Shown: one piece after another, positions 23,564-32,654 of the stretch
How positions within the stretch are numbered: position 1 is the first letter of the stretch
Layout of the letters: each line of letters begins with the position of its first letter
Assembly: GCA_028533045.1 (NCBI GenBank)
Contig: JAQQAP010000022.1
Location: 1 to 64,000, forward strand
Reading direction: 5' to 3'
Origin: Spirochaetales bacterium
GTDB lineage: Bacteria > Spirochaetota > Spirochaetia > DSM-2461
Length of the DNA: 64,000 nt
Notes under the pieces: generated by a model
The model's input: the letters and a program-made list of their open reading frames with translations, nothing else
Told to the model about the DNA's origin: nothing
Databases searched by the model: none
Position numbers and translations under genes: made by a program

Positions 23564-25636
23564 TTAATTCAGAGGAAAGGTTTCACTCCCCAGAACAGCC
23601 ACAAGGGAATCCCCTTCCCGCTTAACTTCAACCGCAGGAGAGTCGGAGTCCAATCGGCTCGGAACCAGCAAGGTCACGATCTCATGGGATCGGGCGGCCT
23701 TGAACTTGGTCTCCACGTGCCTATGGATTTCCATCCCTTCATACTCTTTGGGATCCACATCGGGGAAGCCCTCAACAGGCTTGATGTACTCGATGGCATC
23801 GGCCCCGGGTGCGATAAAGGTCACATCCAACCGGGACTTTTCCCCCTTAATCGCAAAGGAGGAGTCACCCGTTTCGGTCTGAAAGGTGGTGTGCATAAAC
23901 CAGGTAATGTCTTGTTCAGAATCCAGCTCAACCCGGTCGCGAATCACAAAGAACTCTCCATTCACAAACCAGACTTTTCGCTTGTAGGACTTCACATCTT
24001 CATTAAAGTGCCGGTAAGCGGGAGCTGCTTCTCCTTCGACGGAAAGTACATCCCCTTCGCAGGTGGAATCGGTGATGCTGCCCCCTTCCAGGCAAAAGTG
24101 TTCCTTATGGCCTTCGTAACCGCTAATACGGTTTTCGGCGTACTGCCCCTTGCCCCCAATAAGAAGGAGGTTTTTGGAACGGGTCAGGCGGCGCCACTTA
24201 AGGTGCATATCCACCCCGAATCCTCCGTAATAACCGGTGATAGACGCCAAGGTCTCCCCAAAGGCGTGGAGGGTAAAGGCGTTCTGGTCCCCGTGGGAGT
24301 GGCTGATAGAACCAAAGGGGCTGCTCTTGAAAATCATATGAATGTGCATATCCCGGTCGGTCATATCCTTGTGAAAGGCGGCCCAGCCCGTCTCGGGAAA
24401 AACCTTGAGTTTCGCCTCGTCGCTGGGAGCTTCGGCGCTAAGGTTGTCCCAAAGCAGGTTAAAGCGGAAGTCGTCATAGCCAAAGTCCCACCAGCCGTAG
24501 TTGTAGAACTTCGTATGGGCTTCCTTGTCCCGGGCCTTGAGCTGGTCATAGTACCAAACATACTGGGGTTTACCGTAAATACCGGCAAAGTGGCGCAGGT
24601 TGTAAGCCAGCTTCAAGCCGGGAAAGTCGCCTATGCTGGACTGGTCGCAAAAGCTGGCCCGCTTGGAGTGAACCGGCATACAGTGGAGGATAAATTCCCC
24701 CGTATTGCTGTAGAATTCCTTATTAAACAGATTTATGCCGGAATAGCTTTTAATCAGGTCAAAGGCTTCACCTAAAAAGGCCATGGCCGTATTCCAGTAG
24801 TCGGGCCCTTCCGACCAGGCACCGTCCCGTCCTCCCCAGGGGGGATAGTGAACAGAATAGTACTCAATGGCGTAATCCAGGTACTCGGCGGCCTTCTCGT
24901 ACTCCCCGTAAAGGGCGATACAAACGGGCACCACCGCGCTGCTGATACTTCGCACCCCGTGACTGTTCAGAGGATGATTCAAAAGATCGATAGTCTCGAT
25001 GAGATAGGTCATAATCTCTTCCAGCCGCACAATCAGCTTATCCTTCACCAGAGCTTTTTCCTCATCGCTCAGGATGTCAAACAACCAGTCATATCCCCAG
25101 GCAAGAGAGGCTATAACGCGAAAAGAGGCCTCATCGTTATAAGCTCGGGCCGTAACTCCCTCCGGGTCAAAAGAAGCCAGTTTGAGAACCCAGGCTTTGG
25201 CCGACTTAAGAAGCGCTTCGTCTTCCAGTATAACTCCAGCCAGGCAGTAATTCCTTGTGGCGTTCATGGCGTATTGGCAGTCCACATACATCTGTCGCCA
25301 GTAGGGACGCCAAAGGGAAGCCTTGCCCACCGTCTCTTCCGGGTAGGGTTGGGGCTCGTCCAGAGGGGACCGGTCATCGTACTTGTGAACCGATTCGGCG
25401 AGAAAGGTACCGAAGGTGCAGTGGGTGGAATCGGCCTTAATATTTTCCCGCAGCTGGGGAAGGTCCGACTTTTTGATAAGCAGACGGGGATGATCCTGAC
25501 TCAATCCTTTTAGGGCGGAAAGGTCGACTTTAGTCTGCTCCACCTTCAAGGGCATCGCATCGAGCAGATTCCCTGCGGCGAGGTCGTTCTGCTTCTTCAT
25601 TTTTTCCAGAGATTTTTCCTGATTTGACTTGTTCAT
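23564..25636 (-). CDS. Heparinase II/III-like protein with DUF4962-type N-terminal domain
   Basis: 690 aa. Residues about 45-330 look like the (alpha/alpha) toroid of polysaccharide lyases (HPRLLIKKSDLPQLRENI, LAWGYDWLFDILSDEEKALV, HPLNSHGVRSIS, GAWSEGPDYWNTAMAFLGE); residues about 400-680 are the heparinase II/III beta-sandwich (ISHSHGDQNAFTLHAFGE, with the lyase-type His). This family cleaves uronic-acid polymers such as heparin, alginate or oligo-alginate; the exact substrate cannot be read off. There is no classic signal peptide from this start, so it may act on imported oligosaccharides. AGGAACG precedes the ATG. The open frame runs further upstream through the palindrome array, but that part is not coding in character. 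Confidence 0.75.
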   Translation of the reverse strand: MNKSNQEKSLEKMKKQNDLAAGNLLDAMPLKVEQTKVDLSALKGLSQDHPRLLIKKSDLPQLRENIKADSTHCTFGTFLAESVHKYDDRSPLDEPQPYPEETVGKASLWRPYWRQMYVDCQYAMNATRNYCLAGVILEDEALLKSAKAWVLKLASFDPEGVTARAYNDEASFRVIASLAWGYDWLFDILSDEEKALVKDKLIVRLEEIMTYLIETIDLLNHPLNSHGVRSISSAVVPVCIALYGEYEKAAEYLDYAIEYYSVHYPPWGGRDGAWSEGPDYWNTAMAFLGEAFDLIKSYSGINLFNKEFYSNTGEFILHCMPVHSKRASFCDQSSIGDFPGLKLAYNLRHFAGIYGKPQYVWYYDQLKARDKEAHTKFYNYGWWDFGYDDFRFNLLWDNLSAEAPSDEAKLKVFPETGWAAFHKDMTDRDMHIHMIFKSSPFGSISHSHGDQNAFTLHAFGETLASITGYYGGFGVDMHLKWRRLTRSKNLLLIGGKGQYAENRISGYEGHKEHFCLEGGSITDSTCEGDVLSVEGEAAPAYRHFNEDVKSYKRKVWFVNGEFFVIRDRVELDSEQDITWFMHTTFQTETGDSSFAIKGEKSRLDVTFIAPGADAIEYIKPVEGFPDVDPKEYEGMEIHRHVETKFKAARSHEIVTLLVPSRLDSDSPAVEVKREGDSLVAVLGSETFPLN

Positions 25637-25709
25637 TACGTTCCTGAATTGTATAGGTTTGTTTTTACTAATCTTAGTCGAAGAGGCTGCGGGGAGCAAG
25701 GGATAAAAC

Positions 25710-25830
25710 GTCGACGATGTTTTTTTCGATTTGTCGTCGACAGTGAGACTTTTTATCGTCGACAGTTGGGGAAAGTGTCGTCGATAGTTTGAGTGATTGT
25801 CGTCGACAAACAGAACGAGTGTCGACGACG
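25710..25830. repeat. Array of six short palindromes at 22-bp spacing
   Basis: Six copies of an odd-length palindrome, best form TGTCGTCGACA (arms TGTCG and CGACA around one A/T), centred at 25714, 25737, 25759, 25781, 25803 and 25825: spacings 23, 22, 22, 22, 22. Copies at 25732-25742 and 25798-25808 are exact; the others have one to three changes. The 11-base gaps between them are unrelated in sequence. A degenerate seventh (ATCGACGTA) is centred at 25865, off phase. All copies lie on nearly the same helix face, upstream of both the heparinase-like gene and the divergent lipoprotein. It looks like a multi-site binding region for one protein. Confidence 0.85.
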
Positions 25831-25913
25831 TTTTGAAAAAGGGGTATTTTGCCATGTTTTATCGACGTATAAACGTTGCGCAAGGGGGAATTTGCCTTGG
25901 GATAAAAGAAGTA

Positions 25914-25942
25914 TTGATAGAAAAGTATTTAGAGTGTATTGT
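25914..25942 (+). promoter_or_regulatory. Promoter of the lipoprotein gene at 25994
   Basis: TTGATA (25914-25919), 17-base spacer, TATTGT (25937-25942). The nearest palindrome of the array ends 84 bases upstream of the -35 box, so the array would act at a distance on this promoter. Confidence 0.6.
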
Positions 25943-25993
25943 GTCCATATTGTGTACTTGCAAAATCTCACAATCCCTTAAGAGGTAAGCATA

Positions 25994-26743
25994 ATGATAA
26001 AAAAATATTTTCTCTTGTTCCTATTTCCCTTTTTAATAAACAGTTGCCAGGATATGAACAACAATGAAAAAGAGGTTACAATCACAGGAACTCTAACCTT
26101 TGACAACGATACTTATGAATACGGCGAGACCATCTACGGAACCATCAGTATCGAGGAATATGATATTGATGACCTATCCCTGGAATTTATGATAAACGGT
26201 TCAGACCTCGCGGTAGATATTGATAGCAATGGCGATTTCGAACTAAGCTTAACACCGGACGTCAATACGAACTATGAAATAATAGCTATAGTATCCTACG
26301 GTTCTGTGGAAGAAGTTTTTACCTATGATTTTATTGTAAAGCAAATCCCCTTTCTAGGCACATGGAGGGCTTACAGTGAAACGTCCCCTCCCTACACATC
26401 GGATTATTATGACATTATAGGAATTTGGTATATTGACGGTTTTGAACTTTATTATGTAGATCAAAACAACAATGACAGTCTCTTGTCTTATTCAGCCAAA
26501 GGCTCTATGTCTTTTCCCTCAGAAAATACAACAATAACCCTCACAGAAGAGTACTACTATGACGAATCTACGAATCAATGGCTTGATTGGACTCTGACAG
26601 AAGGCATTATGTATGCCCAATATATTTTTACAGAAGGGGTCATAAAAATGGAGGTGACTCTCGATACAAACGGAACCAGCACCCCCGAAGTATTCACTTG
26701 GGAATTCTCCAAGATAAGTGATTCCATTGATCCTATTTATTAA
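25994..26743 (+). CDS. Lipoprotein of unknown function
   Basis: 249 aa. Signal peptide with lipobox (MIKKYFLLFLFPFLINSC, Cys18). The mature protein is very rich in Asp, Glu, Tyr and Thr and looks all-beta: residues about 28-120 could be an Ig-like domain (VTITGTLTFDNDTYEYGETI), and about 120-245 a lipocalin-like or calycin-like domain beginning FLGTWRAYSETSPPYT, with the GTW motif of such barrels. No family is recognised. AAGAGG lies before the ATG. The gene is AT-rich compared with neighbours. Confidence 0.65.
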   Translation: MIKKYFLLFLFPFLINSCQDMNNNEKEVTITGTLTFDNDTYEYGETIYGTISIEEYDIDDLSLEFMINGSDLAVDIDSNGDFELSLTPDVNTNYEIIAIVSYGSVEEVFTYDFIVKQIPFLGTWRAYSETSPPYTSDYYDIIGIWYIDGFELYYVDQNNNDSLLSYSAKGSMSFPSENTTITLTEEYYYDESTNQWLDWTLTEGIMYAQYIFTEGVIKMEVTLDTNGTSTPEVFTWEFSKISDSIDPIY

Positions 26744-26763
26744 TCCCCTTAAAGGAGCCCCCA

Positions 26764-27150
26764 TTGTTCCTAAAAAGCCTTCACCACATCGCCATAATCT
26801 GCTCCGACTACGAACGGTCAAAGACGTTCTACAGTAAAACCCTCGGCCTGGAAATTATTGCCGAAACCTATAGGGAAAAGCGAAAATCCTACAAACTGGA
26901 CCTGGCCCTGCCCGACGGAAGCCAGATAGAACTGTTCTCCTTTCCCGAATCTCCGGCCCGCTTAGATAGACCGGAAGCCCGGGGCCTCCGCCATTTGGCC
27001 TTCAAGGTTGAGTCGATTGACGAAATGGCAAATCACTTAAAGTCTTTTGGGATCGAAATAGAAGAGATCCGCATAAATGAGTTAACGGGAAAGAGATTCA
27101 CCTTCTTCAAAGACCCGGACGGCTTACCCCTGGAATTATGTGAGGAATAA
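26764..27150 (+). CDS. VOC-fold (glyoxalase/bleomycin-resistance) protein, YaeR-like
   Basis: 128-aa metal-binding protein of the vicinal-oxygen-chelate superfamily, closest in pattern to YaeR/Smu-type lactoylglutathione lyase-like proteins. Two beta-alpha-beta-beta-beta halves are seen, and candidate metal ligands are His8, Glu56, His77 and Glu124 (LHHIAIICSDYERSKTFY, IELFSF, LRHLAFKV, LPLELCEE). It starts at TTG with AAGGAG seven bases upstream; no in-frame ATG exists nearby. It is 20 bases after the lipoprotein gene and may be co-transcribed with it. The true substrate of YaeR-type proteins is not known. Confidence 0.85.
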   Translation: MFLKSLHHIAIICSDYERSKTFYSKTLGLEIIAETYREKRKSYKLDLALPDGSQIELFSFPESPARLDRPEARGLRHLAFKVESIDEMANHLKSFGIEIEEIRINELTGKRFTFFKDPDGLPLELCEE

Positions 27151-27153
27151 AGA

Positions 27154-27179
27154 AGGCTGCCCCGTTGGCAGAGCAGCCT
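27154..27179 (-). terminator. Probable terminator of the solute-binding-protein gene
   Basis: AGGCTGC / GCAGCCT stem with a 12-base loop, followed on the minus strand by TCTTTATT, 23 bases after the stop of the gene at 27202. Confidence 0.6.
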
Positions 27180-27201
27180 AAAAAAGATTGGATGGATTTT
27201 A

Positions 27202-29157
27202 TTACTTGGACATCATTCTGTCATAAGCAGCCTGATATACATCAAGATAAGTTTCGATTCCCGCTTCCACAAACTTCTGCCTAATATCACTAACGCTGGA
27301 TACGGTGGAGCTATTGCCAGTAATGTACTGGAAAATCATATCGGTCTGATCTTCCCCCACAGCTACGGAACCAAGCTTGGCCACATCCTGCTCATTCAAG
27401 GAGATAACGGGAGGCATGAGGCGCAGATAGAGGTTTTCCGCATCATAGGTGGGAGAGATAACACCCATATTGGTCCAAAGGGCCCAGCCGTCAAATCCGT
27501 GAGGGGGAGTTACCTGGAGCTCGGCCCCAATCTCCATGGGATAACCAATGGAAAGGAAGGAGCCCATAAAATCTCTCAAGAATCCGGCGATGTCACCGTT
27601 CTTGAACTCTTTTGCCGTATCGCGGGTCCACTGATTAAGCATGGGATACTCTTTTCCATCGGGACCGACCCAGGATTTTCCCTCTTCCAAACCGGCCGGA
27701 ATGGAGTAGCTCTGAACCTGACTTCCCTCTTCGGTAAAGATGTAGTCAAACAGAAGGAAGGCGGCGTTCTTCTGATCTTCCGGAGCAGCCGTAGAAATAG
27801 CCCAGCCGTCGGGCTTGATAACTCGGGTATTTTCGATGTAGTGAACAAATTTGTTTATGCCGGCCTTGGATATTGTGGTCACCGGGGGAAGTATCATTTC
27901 TACCTTTTCCGTACCGGTGGTGGTAGACATGACCCAGTCCATGGTCATAAAGCCAAACTGCCTCTGCCCGTCAATTTCATCGGAGAAGAGGAGGCTCTTT
28001 CTAAAGTTGTCCTTCGTAGAGACATCGGCAAACTCCGAATGAATCAGTCCTTCCGAATACCACTGCCGGATATATTCGATTTTTTCGAGAAAGCTCTCTT
28101 CTGCGTAGGAGAACTTGATATTTCCCTTGGCGTCGACATACTGCTTTGCGCCGTATGAGTCGGAACTGTAAACCTTTTCACCGTCAAAGTAGGTGACCAA
28201 TCTTAACAAATCTTCCCGGGACTTGGACTGTCGTACAAAATAGGGAGAAATTTCCGCATCGGGAACAACAGAACCGGTAGCAATTTTAGACACCGTATTG
28301 GGAGAGAGCTCCACAACCCTCAAAAGGGCCGCCAGCTCATCAATATCATAAACGGCGGTCTCTCCCAAATAGAGGTCGGAGGGCTTGGCCAGGTCCGGAT
28401 GGGTTACTTTGATATAGTCCAGAAGAGCTTTCAATGCGGCTTCCCTATCAAGAACCCCGTTCCTGGAAGCAGCATTCTGCAGGGCAATTACATTGTTATC
28501 GTATCGGTCCCAGTAACCTTCATAGGCTACCGTAATGGTTTCGGTCTCATTTTCCAGCTGTGAAGTTGAATCGAGCAGTCCCTTAACCCAGGCCGGTCTA
28601 CACCCGAATCCCCGGGCAAATTTTCCCACCGCAGCGATATAGGGAACATGGTAGATTCCCCCGTCATAGGCGGTAATGGCCTTGGCCACTTCCGGGTTAT
28701 TCTCAAGGTACTCTTTAAAATGGGGCATCTTATCCAGATTTTCCTTAAGATTCACCATATATCCCAGAGCACCATATTTCATAAGCGATTCGGCAATAGA
28801 GTTACCCCCGTAAACGGTACTGTCCGTAAATCCGGTCGCTGCGGCAATATCAATCATTTCCACAGCTTTCTGGTCCTGAACGGCATTATCAATAATATTG
28901 AAACCCAGCTGCTTTTCGATATACTGCCAGGTCGGCTTTAAATCCCCCTGGGTAATAATTGTCCCGTCGGGAAGGGGCAAAGGATTGGCTTTCTGGTAAG
29001 TCATGGTTCTTGAGTTGTTCCCCATGGTAAAGTTAATCTCAAGTTCCTCCGCAATGTCCCCCATGGCGACACTTGAACCCTCGGCCGTCCCTTCGGCAAA
29101 CAACGCCCCCGCCATCAGAATAAATACCGATGCGGCTAACGTAAAAATTCTCTTCAT
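27202..29157 (-). CDS. Extracellular solute-binding protein (large carbohydrate ABC-transporter type)
   Basis: 651 aa, exported by a signal peptide (MKRIFTLAASVFILMAGALFAEG) with no lipobox Cys. The body has the hallmarks of large LplA/aldouronate-type periplasmic binding proteins: [47 protein letters not shown], and a C-terminal helical end. It is a clear paralogue of the protein at 46872-48893 (shared [40 protein letters not shown] segments). No permease or ATPase gene is near. It follows the deacetylase gene by 58 bases, containing a TTTATTT..AAATAAA hairpin. GAGGAGA precedes the ATG. Confidence 0.8.
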   Translation of the reverse strand: MKRIFTLAASVFILMAGALFAEGTAEGSSVAMGDIAEELEINFTMGNNSRTMTYQKANPLPLPDGTIITQGDLKPTWQYIEKQLGFNIIDNAVQDQKAVEMIDIAAATGFTDSTVYGGNSIAESLMKYGALGYMVNLKENLDKMPHFKEYLENNPEVAKAITAYDGGIYHVPYIAAVGKFARGFGCRPAWVKGLLDSTSQLENETETITVAYEGYWDRYDNNVIALQNAASRNGVLDREAALKALLDYIKVTHPDLAKPSDLYLGETAVYDIDELAALLRVVELSPNTVSKIATGSVVPDAEISPYFVRQSKSREDLLRLVTYFDGEKVYSSDSYGAKQYVDAKGNIKFSYAEESFLEKIEYIRQWYSEGLIHSEFADVSTKDNFRKSLLFSDEIDGQRQFGFMTMDWVMSTTTGTEKVEMILPPVTTISKAGINKFVHYIENTRVIKPDGWAISTAAPEDQKNAAFLLFDYIFTEEGSQVQSYSIPAGLEEGKSWVGPDGKEYPMLNQWTRDTAKEFKNGDIAGFLRDFMGSFLSIGYPMEIGAELQVTPPHGFDGWALWTNMGVISPTYDAENLYLRLMPPVISLNEQDVAKLGSVAVGEDQTDMIFQYITGNSSTVSSVSDIRQKFVEAGIETYLDVYQAAYDRMMSK

Positions 29158-29215
29158 AAAATTTTCTCCTCTATTGTTTATTTATTTTCCCTAAGGAAAT
29201 AAAAATCCCTTTTAA

Positions 29216-29998
29216 TCACCCCCCTGCAGCCACAAGGGAGCTCTTTTCTGTCCTGTAGTTATAATATTCGTAGGGGGTCATAAAGCGATGTCCCTGTTCC
29301 ATAAGGAAAGAACACATCCTTTCAAAGTCCCTGTAGTTGGCTGCCTTAAAGTTGCCCGGATGGGCCTGAAGCACCATATAATCCATCGCCGAATCATAGG
29401 TTTCGTAGTTAGTCATGAAATAATCAAAGTCCATATTCCCCACCGCTTCATTCTCAATATTCAGCCGTCCCCTGCCTTCAACGATGGATAATTCAAGCTG
29501 ATTGGTGACGGCGGTTCTTGGAAAAAGAAAGACCCTTATCTGGGGAAACTGATTTATAACCTGGATAAGAGTCTCGTCATTCTGGTTATAGGGAGTCCCA
29601 AAGGAGTGCAGTTCTATGCCTAAAACCTTTTCTACAATTTCAATGGTGTTGATAAAATCACGGAACTGTCTCTCAAAGTTTCTGTTGGAAGTAATGTCTC
29701 CATACTCTTCCCGGCTGTCTTTATGCCGCTCACTGTACTCATACCAGGACCTGTCCTCAGCTGTACTATGATCCCAACCGTGATGCCATATTTCTATATG
29801 TCCCGTACGGTCCCAGGCCTTGATCCGGCTAACATAGGGGTCTTCTTTCGATTTACCGGAAAGATAGATTCCGTTTATTCCAAAGGAAGCCTTGATATTC
29901 TGTGACAGAACAAAATCGGCCACCCTGGTAAAGTTGTCTAAATTGTAGTCCCTAAGATCATCCAGTTTTAAGATGACGACAGGCTTATCTTTATTCAT
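29216..29998 (-). CDS. Polysaccharide deacetylase-like (NodB-fold) protein
   Basis: 260 aa, no signal peptide. The NodB-type metal site is recognisable: the Asp pair in VILKLDDLRDYN near residue 13, His residues in IEIWHHGWDHS (H-x3-H) near 98, and a third motif FGTPYNQND near 155. A late LQAHPGNF may give the catalytic His. This points to an N- or O-deacetylase acting on oligosaccharides, though the family also contains inactive or amide-hydrolysing members. GGAG lies upstream of the ATG. First gene of a two-gene unit with the solute-binding protein, which fits uptake and trimming of an acetylated sugar. Confidence 0.75.
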   Translation of the reverse strand: MNKDKPVVILKLDDLRDYNLDNFTRVADFVLSQNIKASFGINGIYLSGKSKEDPYVSRIKAWDRTGHIEIWHHGWDHSTAEDRSWYEYSERHKDSREEYGDITSNRNFERQFRDFINTIEIVEKVLGIELHSFGTPYNQNDETLIQVINQFPQIRVFLFPRTAVTNQLELSIVEGRGRLNIENEAVGNMDFDYFMTNYETYDSAMDYMVLQAHPGNFKAANYRDFERMCSFLMEQGHRFMTPYEYYNYRTEKSSLVAAGG

Positions 29999-30036
29999 AA
30001 CTCCGCTCCCAAACTTGCTGATACAGTGGCGCTTCT

Positions 30037-30056
30037 TAACTTATACGGATAAGTTA
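30037..30056. promoter_or_regulatory. Palindromic operator at the deacetylase promoter
   Basis: TAACTTATACGGATAAGTTA: eight-base arms around a four-base centre. It begins where the -10 box ends and covers the expected transcription start, the classic place for a repressor. No adjoining regulator gene is present; GntR- or LacI-type proteins use sites of this size. Confidence 0.7.
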
Positions 30057-30084
30057 TTATTGAGCGGGATTCTCATCTTGTCAA
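30056..30084 (-). promoter_or_regulatory. Promoter of the deacetylase / solute-binding-protein unit
   Basis: TTGACA (30079-30084), 17-base spacer, AATAAT (30056-30061) on the minus strand, giving a leader of about 50 bases that begins inside the palindrome at 30037-30056. Confidence 0.7.
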
Positions 30085-30144
30085 GGAAAAAAACAGAGAA
30101 CAGATTCTGTTAAATTTACGAGGCTTTAGTAACTGAAATATATA

Positions 30145-32637
30145 TTAGGAATTACTCAGCAAAAGCCAATACCCTTCCGTGTCGAACAAATCGGGATTAT
30201 CCTTCGCGTAATCAATGGCCTTGTTACCCTTTGAATCAATTAAGAGAGGATCTGCCCCGTTCTCCAAAAGCCATTCGAGGACTTCACAGCCCGCACAACT
30301 CTTGGCGGCAATCATCAGAGGAGTTATATTGTTATCGGTCAGGAAGTTAACATTGGCGCCATTATCAATTAATACCTGTAGAATTTCAATATTGTTTTGA
30401 GACTCAATGCCATGGGCCAGGGGCGTGTAACTACTGCTGTCCGGCGCATCAATCAAAGCACCCGAATAAATCAAAGCCTTTAAGATATTGGGATCCTTGC
30501 AGTTAATAGCAGCCCTTCCCAAGGGCGTAACGCCCCACTGATCCGTGGCTTCCAGGTCTGCGCCGGCGTCTATCAAAGTTCTTACCACATCCAGATTATT
30601 CATTTGTACAGCTCTCGCAAGGGCTGTAAAACCGTAAAAATCGTGGGCCTCCAAATTCGCCCCGGCACTTATTAGGACCTTTATGATTTCAGGGTTACTA
30701 TTTTCCAAGGAAGCCCTTATAAGAGGTGTCAGTTGAAACTCTGTGTCAACAGCTTCCAGGTCCGCTCCCCAAGCTAATAATATCTCCATTATTTCCGGAT
30801 TTTCATTTTTTGACGCCGCTTTTAAAATAGGACTATAGCCGCCGTCATCTGTGGCATGAATATCGGCTCCCGCCTCCAAAAGACACAGGAGAGAATCGCC
30901 ATGGGTATTATGCTCCGCCGCCCTTAGAAGAGGAGTATAACCGCCTTTACCCTTCGATTCGATATCGGCGCCCCAATCAATTAACACCTTAATGACTTCG
31001 GGCTCCCTGAACTGGGACGCCATAGCCAAAGCCGTTACACCGCCCTCGGTACTTGCTTCCAAGTCGGCACCGTTATACATAAGAAACATTATGACATCGG
31101 GAGTATTTGCTTCAGCGGCATGTATCAAAGGAGTAAAACCCCTTTCACTCCTGGCATCCCTATCCGCTCCCCAATAAAGCAGCTCTTTCAAAACCAAGGT
31201 ACTCGGGTTGTCTCTGGCAGCCCTGGCAAAAGGGGTCTTCCCAAAATAATCCACAGCCTCAATACGGGCACCCGACTCCAACAAAACATCTATGACAGAC
31301 GGTTGAGAACTGCATTGAGCCGCTCTGGCCAGGGGTGTACAGCCGTCAAGGTCTCTGGCCTCTAATTCAGCTCCCCTTTCAATAAGAACCTTTAATACTT
31401 TTGGATTGTAATTATTAATAGCCGCCCTGTGTAAGGGAGTATAGCTCCACATATCCCGGGCCCCCACATCGGCACCGCCATCAATAAGAACCTTAAGTAT
31501 TTCCGGATTGTAATTGCCCTGGGCAGCACAATGCAAAGGGGTCAATCCTTCGGCATTAGCCAGATTCACATCGGCACCGGCGTCAATCAGTGTTTTAAGA
31601 TTTTCCGGATACTCACCCCATTCGGCAGCCATAAAAAGAGGAGTTGTTCCGGCAATCGAAAGGGAATCTATCTTGGCCCCGGCATCAATAAGAAACTGCA
31701 AAACCTTATTTTCGGGATTTAACCCGGCACAGACTAAGGGAGAATAACCGTTATTATCCTTTAATTCTAAATCGGCGCCGCCATCAATCAGTATCCTTAA
31801 GATACCCGGATCATGGCAGATCCCGGCGGCCAAATAAAGAGCTGTCACCCCCTCCTCATTTTGTCCGTTTACATCCGCTCCGGATTCAATAAGCAGGTTA
31901 ATTAGCTCAGGATCGGGATTATCCATAACAGCCGCCATAAGGGGAGTGAATCCCTCCGGGCCTAATCCGTTGACATCTGCTCCCCCGTCCAGCATCTCCC
32001 TAACAGGATCTAGGTTCCCCTCTGTTTTTATTGCCTCAAAAAAACGATCCCCGATCAATGAGTCTTCCCCGCCTATCACTACGGTCGATTCATCTTCCTT
32101 TTCGTGATTGTTTGAATCCCTGTCCTCAGAGGAACTCAACAGGGAATTAAACCCAAGAACGACATTGACGATCTTCTCATCGGCAGCGGAATTAAGCAAA
32201 ACATTTATATGCCTTAAGCTTTTTTCCCCGTAAGCCCAGGCAAGGGCCGTGTCGCCTTTTGAGTCTTCCCTATCCAGTTCCGCCCCGGCCTTAATCAAGG
32301 TCTTGAGAATCTTGATATTCCTATTGAATGTGGCAGCCATAAGGGGGGTAAAACCATTCTCCCCGGCCCTATTTATATCGGCCCCATTCCGGATAAGCAG
32401 GCCTATAACCTCCGGATCGTCATTTCCATAGGCGGCAAAGACTATAGGAGGACAATTGAGAATTATTTCATCATTTACCTTTAGCAAAGAGAGCCTATTC
32501 AAATCCGCCCCGGCTTCAAGTAGTGATTCAATCTCCTCGTATGTTCCGCTTAAACATATATCGTTAAAGTCGGCATATAAGCGAAATGCCAATAAGAAAC
32601 CGAGCAGTATAATAATTCTCTTTTTTAAACACAACAT
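30145..32637 (-). CDS. Secreted ankyrin-repeat protein
   Basis: 830 aa. A signal peptide (RIIILLGFLLAFRLYA) is followed by about twenty 33-residue ankyrin repeats: two or three at the N-terminus (about 25-150), a low-complexity acidic linker with ESTVVIGGEDS (about 165-200), then some eighteen consecutive repeats to about residue 820, each with the G-TPL-AA and LI-GAD signatures. It is therefore a protein-binding solenoid located in the periplasm or outside the cell. The repeats are well kept but not identical, arguing against very recent expansion. It starts 17 bases after the 302-aa secreted protein and is probably co-transcribed. Confidence 0.88.
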   Translation of the reverse strand: MLCLKKRIIILLGFLLAFRLYADFNDICLSGTYEEIESLLEAGADLNRLSLLKVNDEIILNCPPIVFAAYGNDDPEVIGLLIRNGADINRAGENGFTPLMAATFNRNIKILKTLIKAGAELDREDSKGDTALAWAYGEKSLRHINVLLNSAADEKIVNVVLGFNSLLSSSEDRDSNNHEKEDESTVVIGGEDSLIGDRFFEAIKTEGNLDPVREMLDGGADVNGLGPEGFTPLMAAVMDNPDPELINLLIESGADVNGQNEEGVTALYLAAGICHDPGILRILIDGGADLELKDNNGYSPLVCAGLNPENKVLQFLIDAGAKIDSLSIAGTTPLFMAAEWGEYPENLKTLIDAGADVNLANAEGLTPLHCAAQGNYNPEILKVLIDGGADVGARDMWSYTPLHRAAINNYNPKVLKVLIERGAELEARDLDGCTPLARAAQCSSQPSVIDVLLESGARIEAVDYFGKTPFARAARDNPSTLVLKELLYWGADRDARSERGFTPLIHAAEANTPDVIMFLMYNGADLEASTEGGVTALAMASQFREPEVIKVLIDWGADIESKGKGGYTPLLRAAEHNTHGDSLLCLLEAGADIHATDDGGYSPILKAASKNENPEIMEILLAWGADLEAVDTEFQLTPLIRASLENSNPEIIKVLISAGANLEAHDFYGFTALARAVQMNNLDVVRTLIDAGADLEATDQWGVTPLGRAAINCKDPNILKALIYSGALIDAPDSSSYTPLAHGIESQNNIEILQVLIDNGANVNFLTDNNITPLMIAAKSCAGCEVLEWLLENGADPLLIDSKGNKAIDYAKDNPDLFDTEGYWLLLSNS

Positions 32638-32654
32638 GGGAGCCTTTCCTTTGA

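Noticed and set aside
25710..25830. CRISPR array
   Set aside because: Repeats are only 11 bp and palindromic, spacers 11 bp, and there are no cas genes; far from CRISPR dimensions.
25637..25855. N-terminal extension of the heparinase-like protein through the palindrome array
   Set aside because: The frame is open, but the residues (repeated VDDN/VDDK, poly-Ser and basic stretches) only reflect the DNA palindromes, and a good ribosome site stands before the Met at 25636.
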